64,000 nt of DNA from Lycocorax pyrrhopterus obiensis (GCA_014706295.1 JACSVZ010000007.1:60402975-60466974), one strand, 5' to 3'; positions 46,823-60,003 are shown, counted from the stretch's first letter. The notes: a model not told the origin generated them from the letters alone. Numbers and translations are program-made.

Positions 46823-49800
46823 GTAGGAATAAGGCCTATCACAACACCACATTAAATTTGGGAAAGTTTTAGAATTAACTTACTACACCTCTGGTTTGTT
46901 GTTCCCTTCCTGAAGGTTTTGACATCTCTCTGAAGATCTGTTCCAAGCAGCTCAATGCATTTTTTGCTTGCAATGCAAGAAAGCTGAGAAGCTGCAGAGC
47001 AAGGTTGGGGTTGGTTGAGCTGGCAGGGAGATGACCAGGAAAAGGCAGATTATTGAAGATGAAACTTTCTCATCATGAAGGAATGACTGAGGGCTCCAAA
47101 GAGATTCAGTGGAGTCAAGTGCTGCTTCAGGACTGCCTCCTCAGGGAGCTGAATATCCGCACAAGTGACACGCCATGGGTGTGATCAGGCACTGCCCCCC
47201 AGCTCCTCTTTGGGGCACAGTTCACCCAGCAGGACAGATTCACAGCTGAAAAAGCACACAGAAATCCAACCCCAAGATGGGTCTGAGTCCCTGGTGACTG
47301 CTTGGTGCAGAGCACAGACCTCTCCTGGCGTCAGGCAGCAATGATTCCTGCTGGTTTGCACTGATCTGGTCTCAAAGACCAGCCTGCAAGGAGAAAGCAA
47401 GGTTTTGTCTTTTTGTGCCTCAGTTTCTCTGAGGGTGAATTAGGCATAGTGCCATTTTCTTTCTTTATAAAAGCACTTGGAGGGCCAGGGAAGAATTTGT
47501 TGTAATTAATGGTCTAGCTGAACAGTGATAGAGGTGAACTAAGCTGAACTGCAATAAGAAATTGTTCTTCTGATTTGAAGCAGGCTTCAGGAGACCAAGA
47601 TGGTAGCAAACACTTCCTGAGCTCACTGCAGAGTCAAAGCCCATTTGCATCCAAAATAGGATTTGTGAATTTTTTTTCAATGTATTCCAGCTTCATCCCA
47701 ACCTAGAAAGAATTTAGAACTTGAAAAACTAGTTCTGTCCATTGCAAGGAAGCAGCAAAATCCTTTTTACTGTTTGACTACTTGGTTAGTTTGACTACTG
47801 ACACATCATGGAGAGGCACTGTTCCCATTTTTCCATTGCTCTTATCCTTGAAGATTTAGCTCCTGCTCAGCACTGATCATTCAGCTCCTCTTTAAAGGAC
47901 TAACAGTGCAGAGGAGGACTTAGACCTTGTGAGCTGAGATAATTCTTTCTGGTTTATTTCCTGGTGCCAGTTTATTATTATATATTAAATGCTATTTATT
48001 GCCCTACCTTTTCTGGAATAATTTTTAATTTCCCACCTTAGAAACATTGCTCCCCATGCACGAGCCCATCTTTATGGGTAAGAAAAAGGCAAAAAACGTT
48101 TGGGTTGAATGGCTCCATTGCTGTGTGTAGCACAAGAACCAGATTGTTGATTTTAAGGCTTTCTTTTTTAATTCTGGTCTGTCGGGATAATTTCAAATAA
48201 AAAAGGATTCCTCTGTGAAAACCTTTGTCAGAAATGAGCTGCACCAGCTCCCCAAAATCTACTGAACTTGTTTACCTGGTGAGACTTGTAGTAATTTTCC
48301 ATAACATCCTGCCATTTATTATGCTCTGGAAAGGCACTATAGTGATTTCAAGAGGAGAAAACCAAGAAAGATTATTCATTTCACATCCTCATGCAATTCT
48401 TTTGTAGGTGGCTTTCAACAAAGGGTGATATTGGATTACATTCATTTTGGTTCTTAATAAACTAGTAAATCTCCCATTGTTCTATGTTGTCCAATTATAA
48501 AAGCAATGAATATGAGACTAAGCACTTCAAGATAACCGTAGCTTTAAAGATAGACAAAAAGCTTTATAGATTAGGATCAGAATAAAACTGCCATTTTTGT
48601 AGCGTTTTGATGAATAATATTTTGTGAATTAAAGCGTTCTCTCTTAGGAACATCAATAAATTACTCTTTAAGCAGGATCCACAGATCTCAGGAAGAGTTT
48701 CTGAATATCTGGGATACTGAAAAGGGAAGGAAGTAAATCCTTCCTACAAGTCCTTTCCTTGCTGTCTGAAGAGGTGATTATGAAGGGTTTTTCCTGAGGT
48801 CTGTTTCCCTGTAGGAGCCATCTGTTGGAATTTTCTTGAGCCATTTCTGTTGCCTTCCCATTTCAATTGTGGTGTCTTTTCAAATATGCTTCTTAGCTAC
48901 AGTGTGTTTCAAGTATTGAATCGTCAGTACTTTCTGAAGGCTTAGTTGGCAATAAAAATCAGCATTTTGAAGTCAAGATTTGCTTGTTTTGCTTGGTCCA
49001 AAGCAAGGGTTTCCAAAGTTGTCCAAGAACTGCTTCTGCAAGGTCTCTGGAGGTAGTGAAGAAAAACATTGGCAAGTGGTTTAAATACACTGGGCAGGGG
49101 CTGGGCCACTGTGGTAAAATTCTGAGCATTGGAAGTTGTGAAAAAAAGAAGAGTTGCAAATCACAGCCCTAAATACCACAGAGGGCTCTGTGGGCTTGTG
49201 AACTGGGATCATTGCCTTGCTCGACTCCGTAGGAATTCATGAGACATTTACAAAAAGATTTATTAATCTATTAATTGCCAACAGATTCTTTGTCAGCAAA
49301 TCCTTAATGGAACGCGGAGCCCTCCACCCCTTTAATCCTCATAATCCTACCTTGCTTGCAACTTCCCAAAATTTGATGTGGAATGGCTTAATATTGTAAA
49401 ATTGTCCCTTGGCAGAGAAGAAGCAGTGAGGTGCAGCTCTCTCCAGTGGTCACACAGGACAAATGTCCCATCCAGGTGCTCATCCCAGTTGTCTGTTAAA
49501 CTGCAGCATAAAAGGAATGTGCACCACAGGTGTCAGCTTGCTGGAGAGGAAAACACATAATGAAGAGATGGAAAAAGAAGCACTCGGACAGATGTGGGTG
49601 TGTTTAGATGCCTGAGCCCAAGCACTCAACATCTGTCTTGTCATTGTGAAGGTCCAGCACCCAATCTCACCCCTTGGCTTGGGCTAGGATGAATTTATGC
49701 ATCAGAAAACTGCTGCAGCCCTGAAGAAAGCCTGAAATTCCTGTTTAAAGCAGGCTGGGAGGGATGCCATGCTTGGCACACCTGGCAGCAGCATCAGTGG

Positions 49801-50574
49801 CACAGCTCAGAAGGGAAAGGAAAGGTAGATGAGAAGATGCTTCCCTCTTGTCAGTCGTCTCCTCATTACCCTCTCACTGCTTCCCAGGATTTCAAGCATC
49901 TCCATCTCTTCCTGGATGGCTCTTCCATTCGGCAGTGAGCTGCTGGGTAATAATATTCCCCTGCTCAGAATTGTCAGTCACATCGTGTGGAACGGCAATC
50001 GCAGTCTTTGATCAGTTCTGCTGAAACAACCTGTTGTCTTTTATAATAACATTTCCATTGGGAATATTCAGATGCTGAGGCTAAAAAGAACCATTTCATA
50101 GCACACACACAACTACACACACAGTGACTTTGCATTTTTATCTTTTTGATTTTCCAGTGGGTGTACTTGCCTGGGTTTTTTTTCTGACCACATCCATCTG
50201 CCTCCTAGTTCTTACAAAAGCCAGTTTACATGCAATAATTGCCATTAAAATGTGAAGAGAAAGCTCGTTGCACAAATGCATTGTTTTGCTCCTTTTAAAG
50301 CACGCAGAAGCTACGAAACTAGATGAAGCTGACTGATGGATGAGTGTATTTAATTATTACTTTCCGAAACACGTTCTCTATCTTGCCCATGGCAGGTGCA
50401 GGCTGTGACGTGGCATTTGCTCTGGTAATTATGCAGTTTTTTTGTAAATAGCAGAACAAGTCAGGATGAAAGATAGCACTGCCCTCAGGTTGTGGGGAAT
50501 GATTCAGCTTTCTCTTTGCCCAATTTCAAACGATGCACTGAAATGATAAGGTGGCTTTGATTCCTGTTGTATCT

Positions 50575-50588
50575 CCCACCCCCCCCAC
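50575..50588. repeat. poly-C run
   Basis: CCCACC followed by CCCCCC, a C-homopolymer-rich run likely to vary in length. Confidence 0.85.
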
Positions 50589-51285
50589 TCGTACTCCTGT
50601 GACATGAAACTGGGGGAGGGAGAGAGAGGGAGAGGGACTGGAGGATGAGTATGTGGAAGGGGCAGTTTGTGATGGATGCTGTCATTGCAGTAAGTGATAA
50701 AGCTGATTCAGGGTGCCCTGCACTGCAGTTAGCATTAAATAACACTGGGATGTCCAATAAAAAAGAATTAAAACTGGTTTTTTGTAAGTCTGAAGCTTTC
50801 CCAGGTGAGGAACTGCAGCTCAGCACTTCCAGCCATGTGCCCACAGCCCCTCTTGCTCAGAGCTCCTCCAGTATCCTCCATCCTGTGCCTCATCCCGCTC
50901 CTCTTCTGTGTTTGAAGGAGTCTGTTCTCAGAGTCAGGCTGTTCTCCAGCATCTCCATCCCATTGTTATTTCCCTAAGCAAGGGATAAATACCAGGGGCA
51001 GTGCAGGCGGGTGGATGTATGGAAATTCTTCCCTAAGGGAATGACAACTAACAAGGAATGCCAAGACAAACATCCCCCAGGCACCCAGAGATCCTTCCAC
51101 AGAGAAATGGGATCTGTAAACTGTTCCCTGAACTGTTCCCTCCTGCTGAAGAAGGGTAGGTTTAGATTGGCTATTGGGGGATCAGGAGAACAACAGGTAA
51201 AGTCTGTTTCTGCAATCTACTCAGAGCAGAGCCTGCAGCAGTGTTGGGCTTGCAGGCCTCCCAGTGGTCTGAGTGGTGGGAGGGT

Positions 51286-51415
51286 GCAGAATCACAGAAT
51301 CCTGGAATCATTTTTGTTGGAAAATACTTTTAAGATCACCAAGTCCAGCCATTAACTCGGCACTGCCAAGCCCACCGCTAACCCATGTCCCTGAGCTGTA
51401 CAAAATCTCCAGGCA
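51286..51415 (-). mobile_element. CR1 LINE 3' fragment
   Basis: AGAATCACAGAATCCTGGAA, TTGGAAAATACTTTTAAGAT, CACCAAGTCCAGCCATTAAC: the first-group CR1 3' end in reverse, with the complement of the ORF2 terminus reduced to a short remnant (CCCTGAGCTGTACAAAATC). Somewhat more diverged than its neighbours. Confidence 0.9.
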
Positions 51416-53202
51416 GCATTTCCAAACTTGGGTGACTGAAAACTTCCATCGAGGGCCAACATTTTCAAAGGCAGATAACGACCTTGTTGGCTTCTTTGAA
51501 CTCTTCACTTTGGTCCCTTTGAAGTGGCTCAGCTGGGGTGCCCAGCACCACTCACCACCCTGGGCAGATCCCGGCTCCAAAGCCACATTTGGGAGATTTG
51601 GTATCTTAACATCTCCACTCTCGGCTTGTGCTGCTGAGAGCTGCCCACTGCTTTATCAGATGCACTGATGTACTTGCTCTTCACCTTGAGATCAATAGGT
51701 ATTGATGGGGTTTGGAAGCTGCAGAAGACACAGTCCTGCTGCTGATGGCAGCGTGTCAATACCAGCTCCTGGAACAGGCACCCTTAGGAAATGTTGTCTC
51801 CTCTGCTCTCCACCGAGTGTGCCACGGAACAGGAACAAACCCCACAATCAAAATGTGTGTTGAGTTTATATAAAAGCTCAGCTGAGCAATGCAATGCTTC
51901 AATGGGAGGTGCACAGTACGTATATGAATGAAAATCAGTTGATCGTTGCCATGCGTCTATCAAAAATTAAAATAAGGTCATTCACAAATCTCAACATTTT
52001 ATGGAGGGGAGGAATATATTTTTTTTTAATTAGGATTAAAAATATTATCTACTTAAAACGTGTCCATGCATAGAGTTCTGGTACAGCCTATGGCAACACC
52101 TATGATTTAAAAATAAAACTGTTTTTTTCCAAGAAGGAAGTAATTTTGAGTGATAACTAATTTAGATAGTGCTAATTATATTGGTTGGAACTTGCAAGGG
52201 AGTCAATGGATAAAAAGTTGATTAAAGCAAAGTTATAAAACAACAATGAAAAAACTCTAACTCTGCACTTTAAGATGTTCTGAATATTTTAATGTTTGTT
52301 GCTGCCAGCTCTCTTAGCTGCGCTGGAGAGTGAATGTTTCTGTACACCTGATTGAAATGAAATGAGAGGAAAAAGTGAGAACTTCTCAGTAAGTTTAAGA
52401 GCAGTGAGTGTGTTTTACGCCCTGAAATACCCTTGAGATGATGTAACAAGTTACACAGCAGCGTAACTCAGCTGATCTTTTGATTTTCTGTGTTTTGAGT
52501 CTCTGGTCAGTGTTAGCATGGCTGAGACAAGCAAGGAGTAGCTGAGAGGCTTCGTGAACATTTCTCTCTCTCTCAGACTTGCAGGACGTTGCCTGGGGTT
52601 GCTCACTATAGATCCTCCCAAGTGCATTCCACGTCTTGCAATGTGATATAAACACAGCTGGACCCAACAGTTACATAATTTCTTCTGGAAGTACTTTCCC
52701 AGCGTGGATCCAAGAATGGATCATGTCTACTTCCAGCTATTTAACCCTTGGTTTTACATCTGCAGTGAACCCTTGCAGGCTTGCTGGTTCACAGCTGGGT
52801 GTGTAGTCTCTAATTTAGGAGTGGGCAGATCCATCCATGGCTTTGTGGCCATGAGAAGCACGGGACTGGCAGCCTTGCCCATGCTGGAGTCATTCAGGAT
52901 TCCTCTTCCAGGCTAAAATTCCATATTTCTCTATTTTCAAGTTCTTCTGCTGGAGAACTGAAATAACCAACTCAAGCAGAGAGTGAGCAAAGCCCAGATC
53001 TCCTTAAGAGGATGGAGAGACACAAAAACATGAACAAGGTGTGGTCATTTCCAGCTGTATAATATTTCTGTTGAAAACTCTGTTTCTCAAGCCATGTCCT
53101 CCCTGCCCTCCTGGCTGAATAATTTCCACAAGAATATCGTGAGATTGGTGAGTTTTCCTGAGAAACCAGGAAGATCTGGAAGAGCTGTGAAGAGAAACAT
53201 AA
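51416..53202. other. unique sequence, AT-rich at 51.87-52.31 kb
   Basis: No repeat or gene recognised. The AT-rich block has a clean, repeat-free look. Confidence 0.5.
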
Positions 53203-53440
53203 AATCACAGAATGGTTTGGATTGGAAAGGACCTTAAAGACCACCCCATTCCACCTCCTGCCATGGGCAGGGACACCTTCCACTATCCCAGGTTGCTCCA
53301 AGGCCCAGCCAACCTGGCCTTGGACACTTCCAGAGATGGGGCATCATCAGCTCCTCTGGCCAGCCTGTGCCAGGGCCTCACCACCCTCACAGGGAAGAGT
53401 TTCTTCCCAATATCCCAACAATATCCCATTTTACTCCGTC
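53203..53440 (-). mobile_element. CR1 LINE 3' fragment
   Basis: AAAATCACAGAATGGTTTGG, ATTGGAAAGGACCTTAAAGA, with the complement of the ORF2 end; the minus translation shows KLFPVRVVRPWHRLARGA. Second 3'-end group. A short repeat of AATATCCCA near 53415 lies at its truncated end. Confidence 0.94.
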
Positions 53441-54370
53441 CTACACAGATAATCATTACTGTGCACACTGAAGGCTGTGTGTGCCTAATGATTTTGTGTG
53501 TAACACAAAGTTCTGATTATGAACTGATTAGTTAATTTTATCTTTCTGGTTCAACCTCAGTCTTCCTACTATTATTATTATTATTTATTACTATTAATAA
53601 TAATACTATTATTATTATTATTGTATTTTTATACGGCCAATATTTTATTTTATTTTGACATGTATTTTCCTAATGAACAATCCACTGCACCCCATGAGCA
53701 CTTGAGAATTTTGAAATTATCAAAAGAATGGATAGATGTGAAACGACAGGGAAAAACAAATAAGAAATAGAGATATTTAATGTACATCAGTTAGGCTGCA
53801 AGCAGCCTGGCATAAGTCATCCTCTAATAGAGCTGTAAGAATAATTAATTTTTCAGTTCAGTGGTCAAACTGAAAAAACTGTGAGGGAGGAAGGAGAGGA
53901 GGTGAGTGGAGTGGGAAGAAACAAGGAGACGTGTTTGGGGCAAACTTAAGTAACAATTTCTCATTTTCTCTCACTGAAGCAAAACAAACACTTGTATTAT
54001 CTGTTCCTTTGATAAAGGGCCCTATCTGGGCCCTATTTGTTTCCTGAACAAAACTTTCCTTCTAGAAGCAAGGCCTGAAGATCCTGCCCAGGTGGTGGTG
54101 ACACAGAACATCTTTATTTTCATTAAAATTCTCCTTTACCTTCCTTTCCCAGCAAAGCTCACTCATTAAATTTGCCATTAGTGTGCAAAGACCTTTATTA
54201 ATCATATAATTCATCAAAACCTGCTGCCTAGCTTGTTTGCATCGTGTTCCAACACTTCTCCATGTGTGGACTCTCTCAGATACTTTCTGCTGGAAGAAAG
54301 ACCCCTGCTTTTAGGGCTATCAACTGTAAATTTACTTCTTAACAGTAAGTTTACTTGTATGGCTTTAATT
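53441..54370. other. unique sequence with an (ATT)n tract
   Basis: Contains the (ATT)n repeat at 53569-53622. No gene recognised. Confidence 0.5.
53569..53622. repeat. (ATT)n/(AAT)n microsatellite with strand switch
   Basis: Runs of ATT, then TAATAATAAT, then ATTATTATTATTATT. The change of strand sense inside the tract makes it self-complementary, so a hairpin is possible. Confidence 0.9.
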
Positions 54371-54585
54371 AGGAATAAATTCTTCCCTGTGAGGGTGGGG
54401 AGGCCCTGGCACAGAGCGCCTATAGAAGCTGTGGCTGCCCCATCCTTGGAAGTGTCCAAGGTTGGATGGGCCTTGGAGCAACCTGGGATGGTGGAAGGTG
54501 TCCCTGGCCATGGCAGGGGGTGGAACTGGATGAGCTTTAAGATTCCTTCCAACCCAAACCATTTCATGGTTCTAGGATTCTCTTA
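54371..54585 (+). mobile_element. CR1 LINE 3' fragment
   Basis: GGAATAAATTCTTCCCTGTG (KFFPVRV), GTGTCCAAGGTTGGATGGGC, CTTTAAGATTCCTTCCAACC and the tail CATGGTTCTAGGATTC. Second 3'-end group, sense strand. The peptide [20 protein letters not shown] preserves the CR1 C-terminus. Confidence 0.95.
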
Positions 54586-54795
54586 ACAAACTTTTCAAGG
54601 ATGTTCTAAAAAAATCCTCCAAGCCCCCAGAAGAATGTGGCCCAGGTTATGGGATTCACTATGGGTAAGTCTATGGATGACCTCACAAGATCTGGATTGT
54701 TCATCATGCCTTTGCCAGGAGTTGCAGTTCAGGTTTTGTCCTATCATCTTCTTCTTCCCTCACACAGGAACCCCTTGTTTTCACTGTATTTAAAC

Positions 54796-54834
54796 AACAA
54801 ACACCCCCCTAACCACCCCACCCCCCCCAAAAAG
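54796..54834. repeat. C-rich run
   Basis: CCCCCC, CCACCCCACCCCCCCC and A-rich ends; likely length-variable simple sequence. Confidence 0.8.
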
Positions 54835-55911
54835 TATATGTATATAGGTGAGTGGCTGATAGACTCGTAAGGGTGAATTTCTTTGTGGGTAATCAGCAGA
54901 GAGCCAAAAACCAGAGACATTTTAAAAGCATGCAAGCAAAAGAGGTTGCTAAAAGAAAAAATCTTTGAAGGGGTATTATCCAATTAGCACTGATAGCTCT
55001 GCTAATATGGCAGCAATTAAAATGTTGTTTGTGAACTAAATAGGAGAAGACCTAAATATTCTTTGGACTTACATATGAATAATGTTCTAATATCTGGTGG
55101 AATAATTATAATGAAGCTGTAAGTATTCTCTCACGAGTTGTTTACTGAAATAGCAGTCTATTTAATCAGTAGCAATGCATTCAAGGTGACTAAATATTAA
55201 ATATGATTGGCAGCTTGCTGCTTGGACTAAAACGATTAAGTAACATGAGAAAGAAAGTGACAGGTGACTTCAGTCCCCTCGAGGAAACATGCCCCAGCCG
55301 GGAAATGGGTTGAGACTTCTAATAATATTGGTAACAAGTAAGTGCTGAAATGTTTGCTTGCAGCAGTCAGTCTGGGAAGGAATGCAAATCCTGTTATACA
55401 TCTTTTTCATCTTGGTGAGGTTGCAGTGGCAGCACTCGCCAGCTCTGAGGTGCTGTGCATTTTAACCATCCTGCAGAGACACTTGGGTGGGCTGTGTCAG
55501 GTTGCCAACCAGCAAAGCCACTCCAGCCCTCAGCACTGAGCCAAATCCAGCCATCCCTGTGGAGACTGGAGGGTCTGGTGGGGCCTGGTGCACCATCACT
55601 CACATCTCCCATGTTCACCCTTTTTGGGGTCTTTCCTTGTTAATTATCCCATTGCTTTGGATTCAGCTGGACAAACAGGGGTGAGGGATGAATTACAAAT
55701 GGATTCCAGGAGCCTCCAGAGGTCAGTGGGAATTGGATTTGGCCCAGGCTCGGACCTGGGATTGCTGGTTCAGCTCTGGGAAGGGAATACTGCAAGCATG
55801 GCATTTCCAGCCCACTGTTACCCAGGGGGATGCCAAATGGTCCTGTCTCTAAACTTCATGTACAATGAAAGCATTTGCCACTTGAGGTAAATCTGTGTTC
55901 CTTTTTTTCGA

Positions 55912-56000
55912 GGGATGAGAAAACAGCCAGGGTCATACAGGATTTCTACAACTGGACCAAAATCTGAGTCCAATTCTTCTATTCTTGCGTCTTCTATCAC
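55912..56000 (-). mobile_element. probable MIR/CORE-SINE remnant
   Basis: GGGATGAGAAAACAGC, CAGGGTCATACAGGA, GACCAAAATCTGAGTCCAAT align in order with the reverse-complement MIR pattern GATGAGGAAACTGAGGC, GGTCACACAGG, GAACCCAGATCTCCTGAGTCC. The middle part is deleted. Less secure than the copy at 14966. Confidence 0.4.
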
Positions 56001-56567
56001 AACACTTTCTTTTCTAGCTGGTTTTTCCAGGTTCTCACAAGCATCTCCCTCTTTGCTGGTTCTGTGGAATAGGAAGTGGAACCTTGAATCCACTGTGTGG
56101 CTTGCTGTAGTCACTGCTGCTGCTCTTCTCTGCTTCTATGCTGAAGTAGCCCAGCAAGGAAGTTGGGGAGCTTGGGGCAGCTCCAAGGGCAGGAAGAGGG
56201 ACTCCTTTCTCTCTCCATGTCCCTAATGGGATCCTAAGTGTAGTAGAGACATGAGAGTCAATGCCCTTTTACACAGAAAGTAGAGAATGAATTCCAAACA
56301 GTACTGGAGACAGCTGACCCTTTTAGCACAATGCTTAAATATTCTAGTGCCGTGCCAAGGCAGCATGTGCAGAGTAAATATTTTAATCCCTAATTAATCA
56401 CTTTGGTTAGATTGGTAAAACAGAAGTCTAATGAAAATAATTTGAAATTTCCTTCATGAATAATTGCATTGTTCAGGGGATTCTGGGAAGAGTCAACTGG
56501 CTGACCTTCCATTCTTGAGCTGCTCTATTGCTATGAGACTTAATTTGTGTCCTTCAACCCTTTTCAG

Positions 56568-56645
56568 TCACCGTCACGAGATTAGAAATACCTTTCATGC
56601 AGTTTAGCAGCAACTATGCAAAAGGACAGTGCAGTCAGCAGAGAG
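56568..56645 (+). other. candidate small exon (78 bp), unproven
   Basis: A branch-point-like TTAAT about 25 bases upstream, then TGTGTCCTTCAACCCTTTTCAG (acceptor ending at 56567), and CAGAGAG|GTAAGAAAT (donor). The 78-base segment is a multiple of three and one frame is open across it, beginning with two bases of a split codon and ending with one, a symmetric phase-1 exon. The 25 residues (TVTRLEIPFMQF...) look protein-like but I cannot name a family. The other two frames have stops. The best single coding candidate in the window, still without external support. Confidence 0.3.
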
Positions 56646-57465
56646 GTAAGAAATTAGCACATGCTTCCCTGTGGTGAAACACATACAGTACAGCACACAG
56701 GACAGGGCAAAGCTTCTTTTCCACTCTGTGTCCCTTTATTATGTCCTGAGCATGATGGATTGCGTTGTTTATTGAAGTGCTCATGGCCATTTTTAATTAG
56801 AGATGTGAGGTCTGCGGGTGCCAGGGCTTCGGGTATTTGCAGGATTGGAAAAGAATTTGCTTGTTGTTAGGTCCTGGTGGCCGGCACCATGGTTGGTCCC
56901 GTGGTTCCAGGGGAATTCATTTCCTCCTGCAGGTCTCGTCTTTCCGGTGGCCCGGTGTGAGGCACCAGGTCTGTCTGGACAAGATGGTTTGTCTTGTAGG
57001 ACCAAGATTGGTCCAGTGACAGCAAAATCACACCCTCCCTGCTCACTTCAGTTTGCACTTCTCTACAGACCAACTACAGTTTGTTGTGGAGGGAAGATTT
57101 AAGTGCAGCAAGGTCTATGGTCCTCCCCCAAGCTTTTACCTTTGTTAAAAAAACCACATTAGACCATCCTCAATCTCAGTACAGTTTTTCTTGTGCTTGA
57201 TAGCTGCAAAGGTGGAGCTGGAAATGTTCATGAGAACGAGTTATGTTGTGCAGGCAAGGGTTTAAAAACATCTTCAATTGATAGACCTGTGAGTGTCCTT
57301 TTCAGCAGGCCTCTTCCCCCAGGCTGCTGTGGAGCAGGCCTTTTGCTGGAAGATTTGTTTGCTGTAGAGCTGCAATTCCTACATCTGCTAAAGGTGGAGT
57401 TTCTGTGGAAAGGCAGTGGCATCAGACACTGCAAAGTTGTTGGATTCCTCTGTGGTTTTTGTAGT

Positions 57466-57545
57466 TAGAATCAGAGAAGGGACCCATGAGGATCTCTGGG
57501 TTCAGCTCCTGGCTCTGTGTGGGATAACTCCAAAAATTATTGCCC
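57466..57545 (-). mobile_element. old CR1 LINE 3' fragment
   Basis: GAATCAGAGAAGGGACCC, GAGGATCTCTGGGTTCAGCT, CCTGGCTCTGTGTGGGATAA, CTCCAAAAATT resembles an older CR1 type with CAGCTCCTGGCCCTGCACAGGA. Diverged, no tail repeats. Confidence 0.55.
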
Positions 57546-59208
57546 AGGATGGTGTGTTCAGCTTTTGAAGTGGCCACCAAAGCCTGTGGGATTCACGAGA
57601 GAGTGCAGGACAGGGCTGTACACTGCCTGCAGCCGTGAGGAAGGACGAGAGCCATGTTACGGGGCTGCTCTGGATGCTGCTTGTCCACAGCAGTTGGGTC
57701 GGGCATCACTTGATCCCAACACAACCCCAGAGAGCACTGTGAGAAAAGCAGAAGGGGGAGGAGAAGCAGCACAGGGGCAGGAGCATCTTCCATAGGGGCT
57801 GGATTTCAGTCTGTGGGAGGTGAGGAGGATGGGGGGAGCAGCTGTATCATACATAGTTCAGAGAGGGAATGCAAAGGTTTTGCAAGAAATAGGTCGTGAA
57901 ATACAGGGGAGGAGGATTGAAAAGGGCAAAGTGGCTTGCTTTGGGAGCTGGTTGTGTTGAGGAGAGGAGTAGAGTTATGAGTGTGGGCCAGAGCCTTGCT
58001 TTGGGAGAGAGAAAGGTGGGGTAAAATATGATTTCTTGGTCCAGGAAATGCATCTGTCCTTGCCAGAGCCTTAGAGAGTTGGGAATGTGTGTGAGTACAG
58101 CTCAGAACAGGGGCTGGTGAAAAACTCCACGAGAGAGCATTTCTACCTATTAAGAAAATGATTTTTGAAACAAATTCAAGCTTTTCATTTACTTTTAGAG
58201 GACAAATATTAATCACTGTTCTGCTAGTGGTTTTACCTGATGAGGCCAAACTTTTTACAATGGTTATCACTTCATAGCATCTTGCAGTCTCCACTTTCGT
58301 TTGTGGGCTTTTTGGTTTTTTTCCTCCCACATTCACTATTTTATTTTTCTATTCGTCTGCACAGTTGTTGCTTATCAGCCATGGAAATTTACAGATATTA
58401 AATTAGCTACAGGAGGGCTCTGATATTGTTCCCTCAATGCTAGAGAAACCCATTGAGAACTAAAGGAAAAATTATTAATGAAAACTGAATGAGAAGGCTA
58501 TAAAGTTCAAACAAAGTGTGTTCCCTACCTCACAAGATCTGGATGCATGCAAAATTTCATGAAAATTACTCATAAAATGGTGTATTATGTTTTGCTTCTT
58601 CAACCAAAAGCATTGGTGAAATATTTTCATTCAGTGCAAAATATATTGGATGATAATGGTAATTAATGTAGTGAACCATTTAACAAGGAGACAATACAGG
58701 ATATGAAGGGTTTATTATAAAAAATATGACCCTCACCACAGGACTTGAACTTGCTACTTTCGACAATATAAAGCAAAGCCTCTGCCCTGTAGGCTGGAAA
58801 ATGTCTTCTCCAGTTGAGATGCAGATCATAAAAGAGTGTCATGGAAATGAACCTTGGTTTTATGTAAAAAGGGTGTGGGGAAAGAGACTGAATCTCTGTG
58901 TGCCTCCACTAATAGGGTAAATATTCAGCAATTTAGGTGTTTAGGGTAGTTATTTCTGGACCAAAAAGGACGATAAATTTTAAGATATTACCTCTCCACT
59001 ATGATGCTGATGCTCAGTACGGTGTGGTCTTTCTATGTGATCATAAAACAAAGCTAAACAAAACCAATTCCCACTTGTTAAAGTAGAGAGTCTCCTTCCA
59101 AGCCAGTCAGGAGAAGTCTGAAGCTTCTGAGTCTTTTGGACTTGCTGAGGTGAGTTGAGTTTTGTTCTGTTACACAGAATTCTTCCAAAAGACAAACAAA
59201 CAGAAAAG

Positions 59209-59229
59209 TATATTATATTATATTATATT
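59209..59229. repeat. (ATATT)n microsatellite
   Basis: About four ATATT units. Confidence 0.85.
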
Positions 59230-60003
59230 GGAAAATCAAAAAGATTCCTTTGCAATTCTCTCATATATTATTGTTTTGACACAAAGGATGTAAGAGAGAA
59301 CAGATAAAGTTAAAATTTGCTCTTCAGCCTAGATTTCCTGGCTCATTCCTTTGCTCTATATTGAGGGGAAACAGCTAGAGCTGTTTCTGCGTTTAGCCAC
59401 AACACGTGAACCAAACTGATAATGAATTCAGGAGGCTGAAATTGGCTTCAATACCTCCAACCCTGGGCAAACCTGCAGCCATCCAGACAGAACTAAACTT
59501 CCAGAGCTCTACAGCGGCCCAGAACAGTGACCCAGCATTAACATACATGGACTTTACCAACAGCATGACCTTAACAAAGGGAGAACCATGTCCTGTCCTG
59601 AAATTCAGAGCAAGTGCTATTGCTGATACTGGAAGGGCTGGAACCTTGTCGGGATATTGAACAGAGCACAGAGAGGGCTGAAACCTGTCTGAAAGCCTGG
59701 GTGAAATACAGGCAAATATTTTTGCAAATTGAAAACTGGCATGGCAGAGGAATATGGTCAGAAACTACAAAGGCCTGGGAAGGCTGATGCTCAGGGCAGC
59801 CTGCTGGCTCCAACGTGCTGCTCGGGGTTCCTGGCGAGCCATTTTAATTGAAAGTGAGAGCGTCTGTGGCAAAAGGTTGGGAAGTCCTGCTCTAATTGAC
59901 TCTTTCTGGGGTTAACTGTCGCAAAGAACGAGTCAGATCCCAGCTCTGCCATCGGTTCAGTCCTCCCCCATCATTAATTACTTTGGTTGCATTTCTTAAT
60001 CAG

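Larger units (their letters stand above)
45011..51285. other. long unique stretch with AT-rich blocks
   Basis: More than 6 kb without a recognised transposon. It includes an AT-rich conserved-looking block at 45720-46160 (separate entry), an exon-like segment at 46663-46822 (separate entry), and a second AT-rich block at 47950-48680. A poly-C run sits at 50575-50588. No gene is recognised. Confidence 0.5.
54586..57465. other. unique sequence with a MIR remnant and an exon-like segment
   Basis: A C-rich tract is at 54796-54834, an AT-rich repeat-free block at 54960-55260, a probable MIR remnant at 55912-56000 and an exon-like segment at 56568-56645, the last two listed separately. No gene is recognised with certainty. 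Confidence 0.5.

Noticed and set aside
57806..58336. 176-codon open frame, minus strand
   Set aside because: Low-complexity Ser/Pro/Leu content, no domain, and imperfect internal repeats explain the lack of stops.
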